In this document: in pieces, positions 37,186 through 47,874 of the stretch
Layout of the letters: every line of letters begins with the position of its first letter
Position numbering within the stretch: position 1 is the stretch's first letter
NCBI RefSeq assembly: GCF_003672135.1
Contig: NC_039509.1
Coordinates: 13,154,663 to 13,218,662, forward strand
Direction of reading: 5' to 3'
Length of the DNA stretch: 64,000 nucleotides
Source of the DNA: Ooceraea biroi
Lineage: Eukaryota > Arthropoda > Insecta > Hymenoptera > Formicidae
The notes under the pieces: generated by a model
Databases searched by the model: none
What the model was told of the DNA's origin: nothing
Seen by the model: only the letters and a program-made list of their open reading frames with translations
Translations under genes and position numbers: made by a program

Positions 37186-39845
37186 TTCAAGTCGACCAGT
37201 TACAAGTTATGTAGAGGATTAACCAAATAGTAATTACGGTTAGGCAGTAAAACGGTTTATTATATTGATTATAATTATATTATATTGATAATAATTTTAA
37301 ATTGCGCTATACTGGCAAAGTGTAGATGGTAGGACAATATTTTTGTCTCAAATGGTCGGACAATATTTTTGTGCATTAGATGCAATGATTATTAGGAATC
37401 TATTTTTAACTACGCGCCAACATTATTATATCGCCATTATTATTATATCTCCGGCATCGCGTGACTCACACGCAACAAAGACGTTCACGTATTAATTACG
37501 CTTGTATTAATGTAAAACGCGCGCTGCATTGTTTCAACCAGGAAGCCGGGGTGCGCCCGTTGAAATATGCTGGTTTAACGACTCGCCGATGCCGTAAATT
37601 TCTGATTGCCCTGAAAAGCCGTGCGACACATTCGGAAGCGGAATGTATCAAATTATCGAATAATACGTTTATTTCCAGAAGCTCGCTCGATAATCGAGTT
37701 GCTCCAATATTTCGTAGCTTTTGCTACGAAGAGTGCTTGGAAATGCGGAAATATATTTTTAAAGTCTTATTTTATCATGTATTATATTACTTTTATTATT
37801 ATAATTGTTGCAATTAATTTGATTAATGTTTAATGTCATTCATTATATTGCTTGTCACTGTGCGAAGTAATTTGAATTAAGTCACTCGACATGATCGAAT
37901 CATTCGAAATCGAAATCACTCAAAAATGATAAATCAAGACTTGAAAGCAAATTCTTTGATTGTTGTTATAACTGCTTTGCAATTTAATAATAGCAGCAGT
38001 CAATAAGATATCGATTTCATCCTCGCCGTAATGTAATGTTATCCACTTTGAATGCAGTTATATGCGATTTCGACATTTCGCATAGCGTCGAAATTTTATT
38101 GAGCGAGTCATCCATCTCCGGATTTACTACAAGAGATTACAAAGTAATCAAATGAGCAAGTTGGTTCGTTACGGAAAATATCTGCACGCATGGTACGTGC
38201 TCCAGGATGCACTCGGAAGCGATATCCTACGGGAATTCAGTTGGACGGGAGGACCACCGTTGAAAGCGCTATGGATGCTGGACGGGTCGAACCTCGACGA
38301 GGAATTGAATTACGTTTCGCCAGAACCGGCATAACAAAAGGAAGATAATGGTCGGCGGTAAAGCGGTACATCGAGCGTACTTGGTGCCCGCCCGCTCGCC
38401 TGCCTGCCTGCAAATTACAGGCGTACCATCGCGATCGCTCGTTTGTCTCTTTCTACTTATCTCACCACGTTAATCGGCTCGACGAGAACTTTCTACTACC
38501 CGAAAACCGAATGATTTTTCTTCATTAATCTCTTTCATTGGTATTCAATTCTACGCAAACGCGACTAGGTTTTTTGAGAAATAAACTGGAATTATTTTAA
38601 AACTTAATATAGATATAACAAAAGCTGTAAGCACAGAAAAAGCACAAAAATTTGAGATCTTACAATGTAATTTTAGATCGACAATATTTAGAAAATTAAT
38701 AATAATATTGTCATTAATAATGTTAATTAGTTAATATTAATAATTAATATTAATAATAATATTGTCAGACTAACGTATTATGACAAAAATTTATTATTAT
38801 TATTATTACACGAAAAATTTAACTATGAAGGATAATAATGATTGAAAAGTGGAGTAATCTAATAAGGCTAAACCGTGTTATTCCTAGCTATGATTAATTG
38901 TCATTTTCTGATTCAGCTGATGGTTAGTGAGAGATGAGAATACGTGGTCAAGATTTTCTCATGGTCGACTGTAATTCGAGTTCGATCGCCTACGAGACCA
39001 CCCGAGAACCCGCCTTTCAAGTGGCCTGCACGTCCTGCCTTTCATCTTCGCGAGTCTTTCTCCTGCTGGATATTACGCTTTTTCGTCTCGGACTCGGCCA
39101 GAAAACGTGGTGCCGACGGCGATATCGGGCTATTTTTATACGTTATCAAACGATCATAAGGTTGACGGAAAAACCGTGCTAAAAGCACCAACTACGCCGC
39201 GCGATACGCCAGACAATGTGGATGATTTACGCACCGACTATTAAATCATCCGCTTTTTCAAGACAAAAACGAAATCTTCGACTGTGTTTTGCAATACGAT
39301 TCAGCACGCGTTCATCATCAACAGATTCACAAATATACACTGAAATTGCTGAAATAATTAAGACTCGTATGCACTGCAGCGCAACAAAATCTACAAGCGT
39401 ACAATTTTTATAAAGCTGTCTGTACATTGCTTAGTTTCTTCGTAATTTTACACAGGACTGTCATTAAATATAAAAATGCAAGTGAATAAAAGAATATAAG
39501 ATGATGAAATAAAACTTGCTTTCTATTCCATGAAATATCGCGATTCGTTATTGAAATTAATATCGCTATAGAGTTTTTACGAACTCTCTTAATAACGACT
39601 GATGATTAAAATATACCTCGAATTTTCCATGCGGAGGTGTCGCACTTTAATTTTAATTTCCCGCAAGCAGACGCGCGGGGAAGATTAAATCGTCAGCAAA
39701 GGGATACACCATGCGTAAAAGGGTTAATGTACTGTGATAAATAAAGGTCGGGTGTATCGCGGCAGCTACGTGGGATAAGTGATCGACGCATGCACAGGGA
39801 TTATCTTGTCGCATGGATCAGTTATGGCATTCCTAACGGACTTAC
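34108..39845. other. Intronic sequence without recognisable genes
   Basis: About 5.7 kb between the fold-back element and the dpr exon at 39846. It holds a long GA microsatellite (37146-37180) and AT-rich runs. The plus-strand frame at 38152-38334 is open but matches nothing I know. No transposon ends found. Confidence 0.5.
37146..37180. repeat. (GA)n microsatellite
   Basis: About 17 uninterrupted GA units. Confidence 0.95.
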
Positions 39846-39943
39846 CATTGATCACGTGCACGTTGACACTCGCTCTCTCCGCCACGGTAGGAACGCAACT
39901 GTAGTTTCCGGAGTCACTGGGCTTCGCATGCGTAATCCTCAAT
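39846..39943 (-). CDS. dpr1-like: dpr-family protein, exon for the last third of Ig domain 2
   Basis: A 98-bp coding exon, too short for a conventional open-frame listing. The acceptor reads TTTTGTGGCAG just above 39943; the donor reads ATG|GTAAGT just below 39846. It enters in phase 2, its first base completing the Arg codon started in exon 47655-47874, and leaves in phase 1. The product includes LRITHAKPSDSGNYSC and ASVNVHVIN. DSGNYSC is the D-x-G-x-Y-x-C signature of the F strand, carrying the second cysteine of the Ig disulphide. VNVHVIN is the G strand typical of Dpr Ig2. NYS within it is a possible N-glycosylation site. Ig2 is the membrane-proximal domain of the two-Ig Dpr ectodomain. 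Phase matching on both sides makes this call firm. Confidence 0.95.
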
Positions 39944-40977
39944 CTGCCACAAAAGGTAATAGTTTATCACTAAATTGTGCACGCGGTACACGTACATTAC
40001 ATTACCGGTCTCGGTGCAACGGTACGGTACGATTGTCATGTGCGTTAAATATTTTAGTTCTGCGACACGTCACAAGCAACACGACGTAAATGTGAAATTC
40101 TCTGGACAATAATAAAAATTGCGCTGCTTTTATTGTGCGCATATTATTCTCTGAAAAGAACGTTACATTGACATATATCATTTATTATGATGTTGATTAT
40201 TGAATGTATTCATATCGTTTTATATGTATACAGGCAATGTGGCGAATCAATAAAGATGCAAAACAATATAAGAAAATTAAAGCTTTTTAAGCCATTTTTA
40301 TGTTGTCCAGTATTTTTATTTGTCTATTCACCCTCTCTATATATTATCTCGTAGACTTATATGTTTTTGTACATTGCATAAACTAAAAAGTAATTTTCTC
40401 TTTGATGTCTTGTTAAATAATTTATCCGGTAGTGCGGATCGGTTTAATTAAAAAATGTGATTTAAATTAAAAAAATCAGAGAGAGAGGATTAATCTTAAT
40501 CAAAGGAAAGGATGAACAATGAAAAGAGGATACGGCACATACAGGGCCAGAAAATTGCTACTCGGTCGTTAGGGATGCCAGACATGAAAGCGGTTCTCTT
40601 TGAAGCCGACTATGTGAAAGGCTTCACCTTCGTTATCGAAGAAACCATTTTCCAGGATATAAAAATATGATTTACTAGAACGTAAGGCGGTAAACGTAAA
40701 ATTAATTATGAACACGGACACATTTTGATGTACGAATTCGATAAAATATATCATTTCGCTATACATTTCAGGAGAGAGAGGTGAACACATTCCCGGAGGA
40801 ACTTATGATGTTCATGACTTGATGTCCTAAAACACTTTTATCGCACTTTTTCATTTTACAGATATATATCATGAGGTCGGTATATAACATGGGATATAAT
40901 TCCATACTTTTATGATATATTTAAGGGCGCAATCATATAAGTTACAATGGCATCGTTATTCCGTTGTCTTTCACTGA

Positions 40978-41548
40978 CAAGGAAAGGTTTTTAGGTGTTA
41001 CACTCGGATTTCAAAAATTTTTTGCGTGCAGGTAGGGAGGTTCCCAAATAGAAGAAAAATTATAAAAGTAGCGGCCCAAATGCATATTTGCACGCTGTGT
41101 GCGCAATTTTCGATGTTAGGTTAATTACTCAAAAATGCTATTTCCAATCGAATTCTTTACATTTTTTATTTCACCTAATGCACAACGCTTTAAAAAGAAA
41201 TCAAAACCAAAATTAAAACTGAAAGAATTAAAAACCTCCCTTGACCAGATCTTTTATGTCCTCGTTATGGATTCTGATCAAATCTATTTAAAGTCGCATA
41301 CAATAAATCACGCAGAAAGAGCAAACTACGATTTGCGCAATGTACAATTATTCCAAATTGTGTGCATTGGCAGTTGCAGTAAAAAATTAAAAAAGTTACG
41401 ATGCAAATACCATTTTTGAGCAATGGGCCTTTTATACGCACTGTGCTCGCGCGGCACGAGATTACATTAGACGCTCGTATTTTCTAAACACACACACGCG
41501 CGCACATACACAAGTTCACACACGCACACAGAAGCACATACGCGCACG

Positions 41549-41582
<34 letters not shown>

Positions 41583-41802
41583 ATTATTCAAAGCAATATA
41601 AATGTGCATTAGGTGAAATAAAAAATGTAAAGAATTCGATTGGAAATAGCATTTTTGAGTAATTAACCTAACATCAAAAAGTGCGCACGTAGCGCGCAAA
41701 TATGCATTTGGGCCGCTACTTTTTTTTTCTATTTGGGGACCTCCCTACCTGCATGCAAAAAATTTTTGAAATCCGAGTGTAACGCCTAAACACCTTCCCT
41801 TG
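40978..41802. mobile_element. 825-bp element with about 200-bp inverted terminal repeats
   Basis: The left repeat (40978-41184) and right repeat (41603-41802) match closely once one is reverse-complemented. Both start CAAGG(A/G)AAGGT and run through GTTACACTCGGATTTC and TTAGGTTAATTACTC to ACCTAATGCACA. TGA sits outside each end (40975-40977 and 41803-41805), a candidate 3-bp duplication, but the ends could extend a few bases and the superfamily is undetermined. The 418-bp interior has no recognisable transposase and includes a long CA/CG microsatellite. Non-autonomous. Confidence 0.8.
41487..41582. repeat. Compound (CA)n/(CG)n microsatellite inside the inverted-repeat element
   Basis: About 95 bp of alternating purine-pyrimidine sequence, mainly CA with CG-rich stretches such as CGCGCGCGCAC. 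Such tracts can adopt Z-DNA; that is a general property, not shown here. Confidence 0.9.
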
Positions 41803-42053
41803 TGAATGTGTGCGTGTGTGCATTCTACCAAATCATTTCAATGTTCTACGCGTCAGCGGTGTAATTTCATCAGAGGTCGGTACGAAGTACGTGATCATAT
41901 AAAATAACTAATGAGGCAACTAAGAATAAAGTATCGTTATTTCAGTGATAATTATCCAGCAAAGTTATTAACAACAACGGTCCAATTACCCATTCTCCTT
42001 CCTTCCCATGTCATGCATATACTTTCGTCGGAAGTGTCTTCATATACATAATA

Positions 42054-43320
42054 TTGGGTTGGCAAATAAGTTGGTTCGGTTTTTTAAGGTGGAATAAAAT
42101 ACAATTTTTTTGATACACGAAATAAATTTTAATCAATTATATATTGACCATTTTTATTGATGACTTCTTGCCATCTTTCCACCAACTTCATTATGCCGCG
42201 TTCGTAAAACATCTGAGGCTTATCGGCGAAAAACCAATCCAGGTGTCTTTTGACGTTCTCTTCATCCTTGAAGATTTTTCCGTTTAAAGAGTTTTGCAAC
42301 GACCGGAATAAATGATAATCGGAAGGGGCCAGGTCCGGTGAATACGCAGGATGAGGCAAAACATCCCAGCCAAGACTGAGTAATTTGTTCCGAGTTGTCA
42401 ATGATGTGTGAGGTCTGGCGTTATTGTGGTGGAAGACAACACCTTTTCGATTTATCAATTCTGGACGTTTTTTGCGGAGTGCTTGGTCCAATTTTGTTAA
42501 CTGCGAGCAGTATATGGTTGAATCAATTGTTTTGCTTGACGGTAACAGCTCGTAGTAAGTGACACCTTTGAAATCCCACCATACGGAGAGCATGATCTTC
42601 TTCGGATGCAATCCTGCCTTCGAGGTTGTTTGTGGTGGCTCGCTGCTGTGTCCCCATGATCTTTTCCGCGTTACATTCTCATAGACGACCCATTTTTCAT
42701 CTCCTGTCACTAACCGCTTCAAAAATTGATCGTTTTCTTGACGTTTCCGCAGCAAATCACAGATGGATATGCGAGTGGCCAAGTTGGCCTCGGTTAATTC
42801 ATGCGGCACCCACACATTGAGCCGAGAAACGTATTCCAGTTGGCGCAAATTGTTTTCTACGCTTTATATGAGATATATTAAGTGCTTGGGATGGATTTTT
42901 ATCGATGATAGCTTTGACATTACTTGAATCAATCTCGATCGGGCGACCGGAGCGAGGCGCATCATTGACGTCAAAATCTCCAGAACGGAATTTGGTGAAC
43001 CACTTTTGACATACGCGTTCTGTTAAGGCATCATCTCCATAAACACGGCATATCTTTTTATGAGCCTTTGCAGCTCGTTTGCTCTTCTTGAAATAATAGA
43101 GCAAAATATGACGATAATGCACGTTATTTACTTCCATTTTTACAGCTACGCAGCACACACAATATTGATGTTAGTCAAACCAAAATTTACAGAAAGGTTA
43201 TGTGAAACATGTACTTTTAAATGCACTCTGAAGTTGCGCGATAGTATCGAGAAAAACAAGAGTGAATTGGAAAGAAGTTGCACCGAAGCAAAAACCGAAC
43301 GAACTTATTTGCCAACCTAA
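42054..43320 (-). mobile_element. Mariner (DD34D) transposon, copy 3, a distinct family, inactive
   Basis: The element is 1267 bp. The left terminus reads TTGGGTTGGCAAATAAGTTG and the right, reverse-complemented, TTAGGTTGGCAAATAAGTTC. It is flanked by TA at 42052-42053 and 43321-43322. The transposase is related to that of copies 1 and 2 (shared KFRSGDF, APRSGRPIEID, WVPHEL and MLSVWWDFKG) but clearly diverged, so this is another mariner lineage. It lies in the dpr intron that splits Ig2. Confidence 0.96.
42129..43137 (-). pseudogene. Mariner transposase with frameshift, deletion and lost catalytic Asp
   Basis: It starts at the Met followed by EVNNVHYRH and ends with NGQYIID before the stop at 42129. 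The N-terminal DNA-binding part includes KWFTKFRSGDFDVND. Compared with copies 1 and 2, about seven residues (21 bp) are missing between DKNPSQ and ALNIS, at about 42885. Then one extra A in the run at 42863-42865 shifts the frame, so VENNLRQLEYVS continues in another frame. The catalytic sites read TGDEKW (intact), HHNNARPH (Asp to Asn) and LAPSDYHLF (intact). Any of these lesions should disable it; the Asn substitution alone breaks the DDD triad. It retains TCA (Ser) where copies 1 and 2 have TGA. Confidence 0.94.
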
Positions 43321-44876
43321 TACAATATACATGTACATAATAGGATATACATATACATAGGATATACATAATACAAATTTCACAATGTTACACAATCTCT
43401 GCCGTGATCTGGAGATATCTCTATTAGTTTTACCGTACAATGGATGATGAAAGATACGATGATAACAAAGAATATGTATCGAAATTGAATATTCCAAAAA
43501 TCCATTCCATTAAGCAAGATTACATAAACGTGATATCGATTATCGAACGGGACAATAATAAATTTACGTATCAAAATGTATGATTATCAATAACTTAATA
43601 ACGAAAATGCTAACCGTTACAAAATCGCTACAAATTAATTATTTAATATGATTATCTACTTAATTATCTATTTAATGATTTTATTATAAAGTCATTACAC
43701 AAAATTAAAACTTCGTTATTCGATGATTTGATGACATTCAATTCCTTTATCGCAAATGTTCGCGTGAATCGATTTCGACTTTTACGGTCGTGTGACGTAA
43801 TAGCTGACTATTTCTACTAATAACGCGTTCACATCGTGTTTCACCAATTCGTGTTCGACTACTTCGTCAAGTTGTTTCGTTCAGTTGTAAACCGAGGGAC
43901 ATGGCACAGGGTATTTTTTTTCGTTTGTTTTCCTTATATTTATTTCACGCTCGTTATCGTTGTAAACTGCAGTAAATCAGGTTGGCCGAACCAATAGAAG
44001 TGGAACACACTCGAGTTTTTCCTCGGTATATTGCGAAAATGTTTGCAAGTACGCGTCTAAAAAATAGATGCCGAATCGATAACCGACGTGCAATGTTAAG
44101 AGAAAATTTTGACTGGACTTGACACGGAGATGTATAAACAAATTACGTAGCCTTGCGCTAATTATATAATTTAAATGTAATCATAGGTACTCGAGATGAA
44201 ACCTTTCGCGGACACGTGAAAGTAATCGAATAATTTAACGGCAAACTACCCGCAAAACTATTGAAGTACGCCGCGGTAGTCCCATCACGTCACGAGATGA
44301 GTTTTATCGCGATCATATTCGATAATTGACAATTCGGTGAGAACCACACTTTTAAGATTTTATAAGGTCAATAATTATCCTCGTCAAATTTGCAGTTTAA
44401 ACACACCGCGAGACAAGTATTGCAGAAATTTAAGTCGACGAGCTTTTTCTTAACATCTTATGCTGGAAAAGACAGAGAAGCTTCGCGCAAGTTTTAATTA
44501 ATCTCCAACAAATTATCGATTACTATTATATTCTCCTCTAGCTTGTCAGTAATTGCTCTCATCGGTGTATTTTTAATGTTCGCGTGCCACAGTCGCTTTT
44601 AGTTAAGAGAAGATGCTGGTGTAATATAGGACGATGCCTATATAGAACGCCTACGGTATATAACGGCGTTATACAACGTTACGCGAAGAAGTTGCGCCGT
44701 TCCCAATAGATTATCGATTACTCATTTACTTCCCGTATTTCAGTAGTTAGCTCCGTCGCAGGGCGTCGTGATGCATCGCGCCCGTGGGACCAATAACGGT
44801 CGCTTAACGTTACGTAACGTTGTCCCGTATGCGGTTACCGCATTTCGTGAACTGAATGCTCCGCGAAATAATTATT

Positions 44877-44908
44877 GCGACGACGACGACGACGACGGCG
44901 GCGGCGGG
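44877..44908. repeat. (GAC)n/(GGC)n triplet repeat
   Basis: About seven GAC units pass into GGC units within a GC-rich patch of the dpr intron. A frame across it would encode poly-Asp/Gly, with no sign of a real exon. Confidence 0.85.
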
Positions 44909-45719
44909 AACGACGGCGAATTGCAGCAGCCGCTGCCGACCCGATGCAGTTCGAGGATAATGAAAACATATGGCGACTGAACTAAGCTCCCCTCATACCG
45001 CCACTTTTGCCCCGGACTGGAAGGGCAGGTAATCTCGAGGCGACGGTATAAAACGATATCCGGTTACACGTTGCATTATCGAGAGAGCTCGGGCGATTTA
45101 TGCACGCGGAAGTTCCACAGCTGAAAATCCGGCACGCAGATTGGCTCTCCTTGCTGAACGCGAAATTTGAATATCTTGATCTTTTAGTAAATGTGCGAAT
45201 AATGTATATATTTACTGCGTTCTGTTCTGGATGCGACATATAGGAGTATTAATGTAGATAATACATTGTCATATTCAGTTAAGCTCAGCTTTGCGAATGG
45301 CGAAATTTTATTCTTCCAAGGTTTCAGAAGACTTGATAAAGTAGATATTTTCTAAATGAATATTTACATCTATAGGAAGATTTGACATGGATCAATGAAC
45401 ATAATAATAATTATTAAAATGTAATTGCTGTCTGTAATTATAAATATAAAGTGTGCTAAATTTGCATATATTCCGATATATCTGATATACTCATGAAATC
45501 AATAATCATTATATTATATATTATATATTAACATTTCAATAAGTATCTCAATACATTATCCTCTATTTTCATATTAATTAATTTATTAATGTGGCCTACG
45601 AAAGAAGAGTCCGAATTGCAATACAGATTACATTGATTGCGATGGATATATTCGCGTATCAAAATGGAGCAACCATGATATGCATATTTCGGTTATAATC
45701 GAGATGTGTAATTTTCAGG

Positions 45720-46060
45720 CAGTCCTATGGAATCTGCCTGAAAGCGGATGTGTGTGCACGACGGAAGTCGCGGGCCGGCAGCTGTGCAACAATTAAGTCA
45801 CTTCTTGGACGACCTCGTAAATTTGTCGGGGCGCGGGTGTGTAACGGGGCGACATCGTGGCAATCGTCAATCACGTCCAAAAACGGGCGACGTCGCGCGC
45901 GTCCGACACAACGACAAGGGGGCACGACGGCGCAATATTCCGGCCGAAACAAGCAATCCGGCTAAACAGCCGGGTTGCCCCGAAATGCGGGGCATGTCCG
46001 ATGCGTCTTCACGGTGCGCGGGCCATGTGATAAAGGACCTCTTGTCCTGACCCTACCGCC
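45720..46060. other. CpG-dense island in the dpr intron
   Basis: GC- and CpG-rich block with open frames on both strands (45725-45952 minus, 45748-46050 plus) and AT-rich sequence on either side. About 1.6 kb downstream, in gene direction, of the Ig2 exon at 47655. No coding signature recognised. Confidence 0.4.
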
Positions 46061-47654
46061 GGACAATTAGAATAATCAGACGTCACGCGATGCCACGTGA
46101 GGCCTATGACTTGCCTGGTTCATATTGAATTGCTTTCATTATATTTTGGGCGTTAAATGAACACGGCGAGTAAGCAATAAAATCTAGATGCGTGACTAGC
46201 TTCTTTCTATATTTATACACATTGTGGATACTTATATCTATAGCCAAAATATATTTCTGGGATATTAATATCTCTCCATGTCTAAAGCGAACGTTTCGAA
46301 ATGTTTTTTTAATATTTCAAGTATAAAATTTTTACATGATGGAGATTTTTTATAATTTACATGTGTAATTAATAATGCAATATGTGCTAAAATTGATTGT
46401 GAAATAATTTATATTCAGAGTAAAGTGCAATTGTATTTATTGTAATATCGAAGATGAATTACGTCATTTATATTGCAGAGCGTCAACAAAATGTATATTG
46501 TAATAGATGGAATAAATTTTTCGTTCTCGCTGTTACCAGCGAGCGTCTGCATTGTACGTTTTTCGAGGCGGTATCCTGTACAGACACGGGTATCTCGAAA
46601 TAAATTAATTTGAGCGCGGGATCAGTTTTTCCAAGAGCCATGACGACGTGTAGGACCGGCGGGACAACCACCCAGCGCGCCATTATTTCTCATTATTTCC
46701 CTTGGGCGCGGGAGGGGATAAGCGGAAGAACATTTATTTATTTCGCAGGCGGCTCGAAAAAGATACGGTACACCATGTGCGATGAAATATTGCACACGCG
46801 ACGGACCATTCGGCGAAAGCACTTTCGCAAGGAAAAAGAAACGCTTGAATGGAAGGCTGAAATCAATCGCGTGACTCGGAAATTTGCCACTTATGCATTA
46901 TTCACGCTTGGTGAACCTGCAAAAAAGATAATAACTGAATACGATCAACGCTTTAACACTAGAATGTTTCTCGTGCGCAAATATTCCGTATTGGTCAAGT
47001 TTACCCCAATTTGGCACAAACATGTTATCGTTCCAAGTCCTTTTCTGTCTCTGTTTCTCCTCTCTCAATGAACAATTTTACAAAATTGCGGTGTGCATGT
47101 CGTTTAGGGCAAATGCACTCGTTTCTCGTTGTAGGATCCGGCGTTTAAAATGCACTGCAGCGACATTGCCATGAAAAGTGAAATATTTAAACTACGTTAA
47201 AATGTAACCACTGCAAATATATGACGCGCGCGTACGATCTGTGTTTTTTATATAGTCGACGCACTTGCCCGACTGGAGACCCGGTGTAAAAAATTAAATA
47301 GCGCTTCGTAACAATATCACGCCAGCGTGCACACTTAACCCGGGGTTTGCTCCGGGCGGAAATGATGACTCTGGATGCGCGACAAGCGTGACGAGCTCTT
47401 TCCCATTTTGCTCATAGCGCACAAACAACTTTTGCGTAAATCGAGTTTTTGATATTTAAAAAGTACTGCGTCCCTGCCGGAGGGATGCACGAGCGAATAT
47501 ACGCGGTTCATACGGTGTTTACACGAAAACAATTAATCATCGTTACGCAGATTAATAATTTTTCATATTAACATCAGTTGAAATGAGTAAATTATTTTTC
47601 TTCGATTAGATTCAATTATTTAGATAAGTAAACGGATGAATAAAGTGTTTGTAC

Positions 47655-47874
47655 CTCGACGTGAGGGCGTCACTCCATTCCGTCTCAACGGCAATGCGGG
47701 GTTCTGCGTCGATGTCGTTTTCTGATCGCGGTGACGTTACCACCGCATCATTGCCTCGATACCAGGCTACCGTTCCCAAATCATGGGGACCTTGCGACAT
47801 CAGACACGTCAACGTCAAAAGACTTCCGGTCTTCACGTAGATGTCTGGCGGGCCGATTATCCTGGCTCGCGCTT
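47655..47874 (-). CDS. dpr1-like: dpr-family protein, exon for the first two thirds of Ig domain 2
   Basis: A 220-bp exon. The acceptor CTGTTACAG lies just above 47874 and the donor CGAG|GTACAA just below 47655. It enters in phase 1 (completing a codon begun upstream, probably Glu) and leaves in phase 2. The 72 whole codons include ARIIGPPDIYVKTGS, LTLTCLMSQGPHDLG, VAWYRG and ETEWSDALTS. LTC carries the first Ig cysteine and WYRG the core tryptophan. The GPHDLG insert and the W(S/T)DALTSR motif recall Drosophila Dpr1 and its closest relatives, from memory. The protein should be a secreted or surface-anchored neuronal receptor with two Ig domains. Ig1, the signal peptide and the promoter are not in the window. 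Confidence 0.95.

Larger units (their letters stand above)
6336..39845 (-). other. Last intron of the dpr-family gene (about 33.5 kb)
   Basis: Bounded by a GTAAGT donor just below 39846 and a CAG acceptor just above 6335. Phases on both sides match (phase 1), so no coding exon is needed in between. It holds mariner copy 2, two MITE-like elements at 16.3-17.3 kb, the large fold-back element at 31.5-34.1 kb, several microsatellites and CpG-dense islands. I recognise no nested gene on either strand. Confidence 0.85.
39944..47654 (-). other. Intron splitting Ig domain 2 of the dpr-family gene (about 7.7 kb)
   Basis: The donor follows the exon ending at 47655 (CGAG|GTACAA) and the acceptor precedes 39943. 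It contains the 825-bp inverted-repeat element and mariner copy 3. The rest (39944-40977, 41806-42051 and 43323-47654) has GC-rich patches near 44.7-45.1 and 45.7-46.1 kb and no recognisable gene. The frames at 46610-47071 and 45748-46050 match no family I know. Confidence 0.85.

Noticed and set aside
39790..40089. 99-codon plus-strand frame
   Set aside because: It is antisense to the phase-matched dpr exon at 39846-39943, which explains the conserved-looking sequence.
41135..41419. 94-codon frame in the 825-bp element
   Set aside because: It begins inside the inverted repeat and shows no transposase motif.
43980..44000. GGTTGGCCGAACC, resembling a mariner terminus
   Set aside because: Short self-complementary text; the bases following do not match either mariner family and there is no partner.
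46610..47071. 153-codon plus-strand frame
   Set aside because: Inside the dpr intron on the opposite strand, no domain or splice signals.
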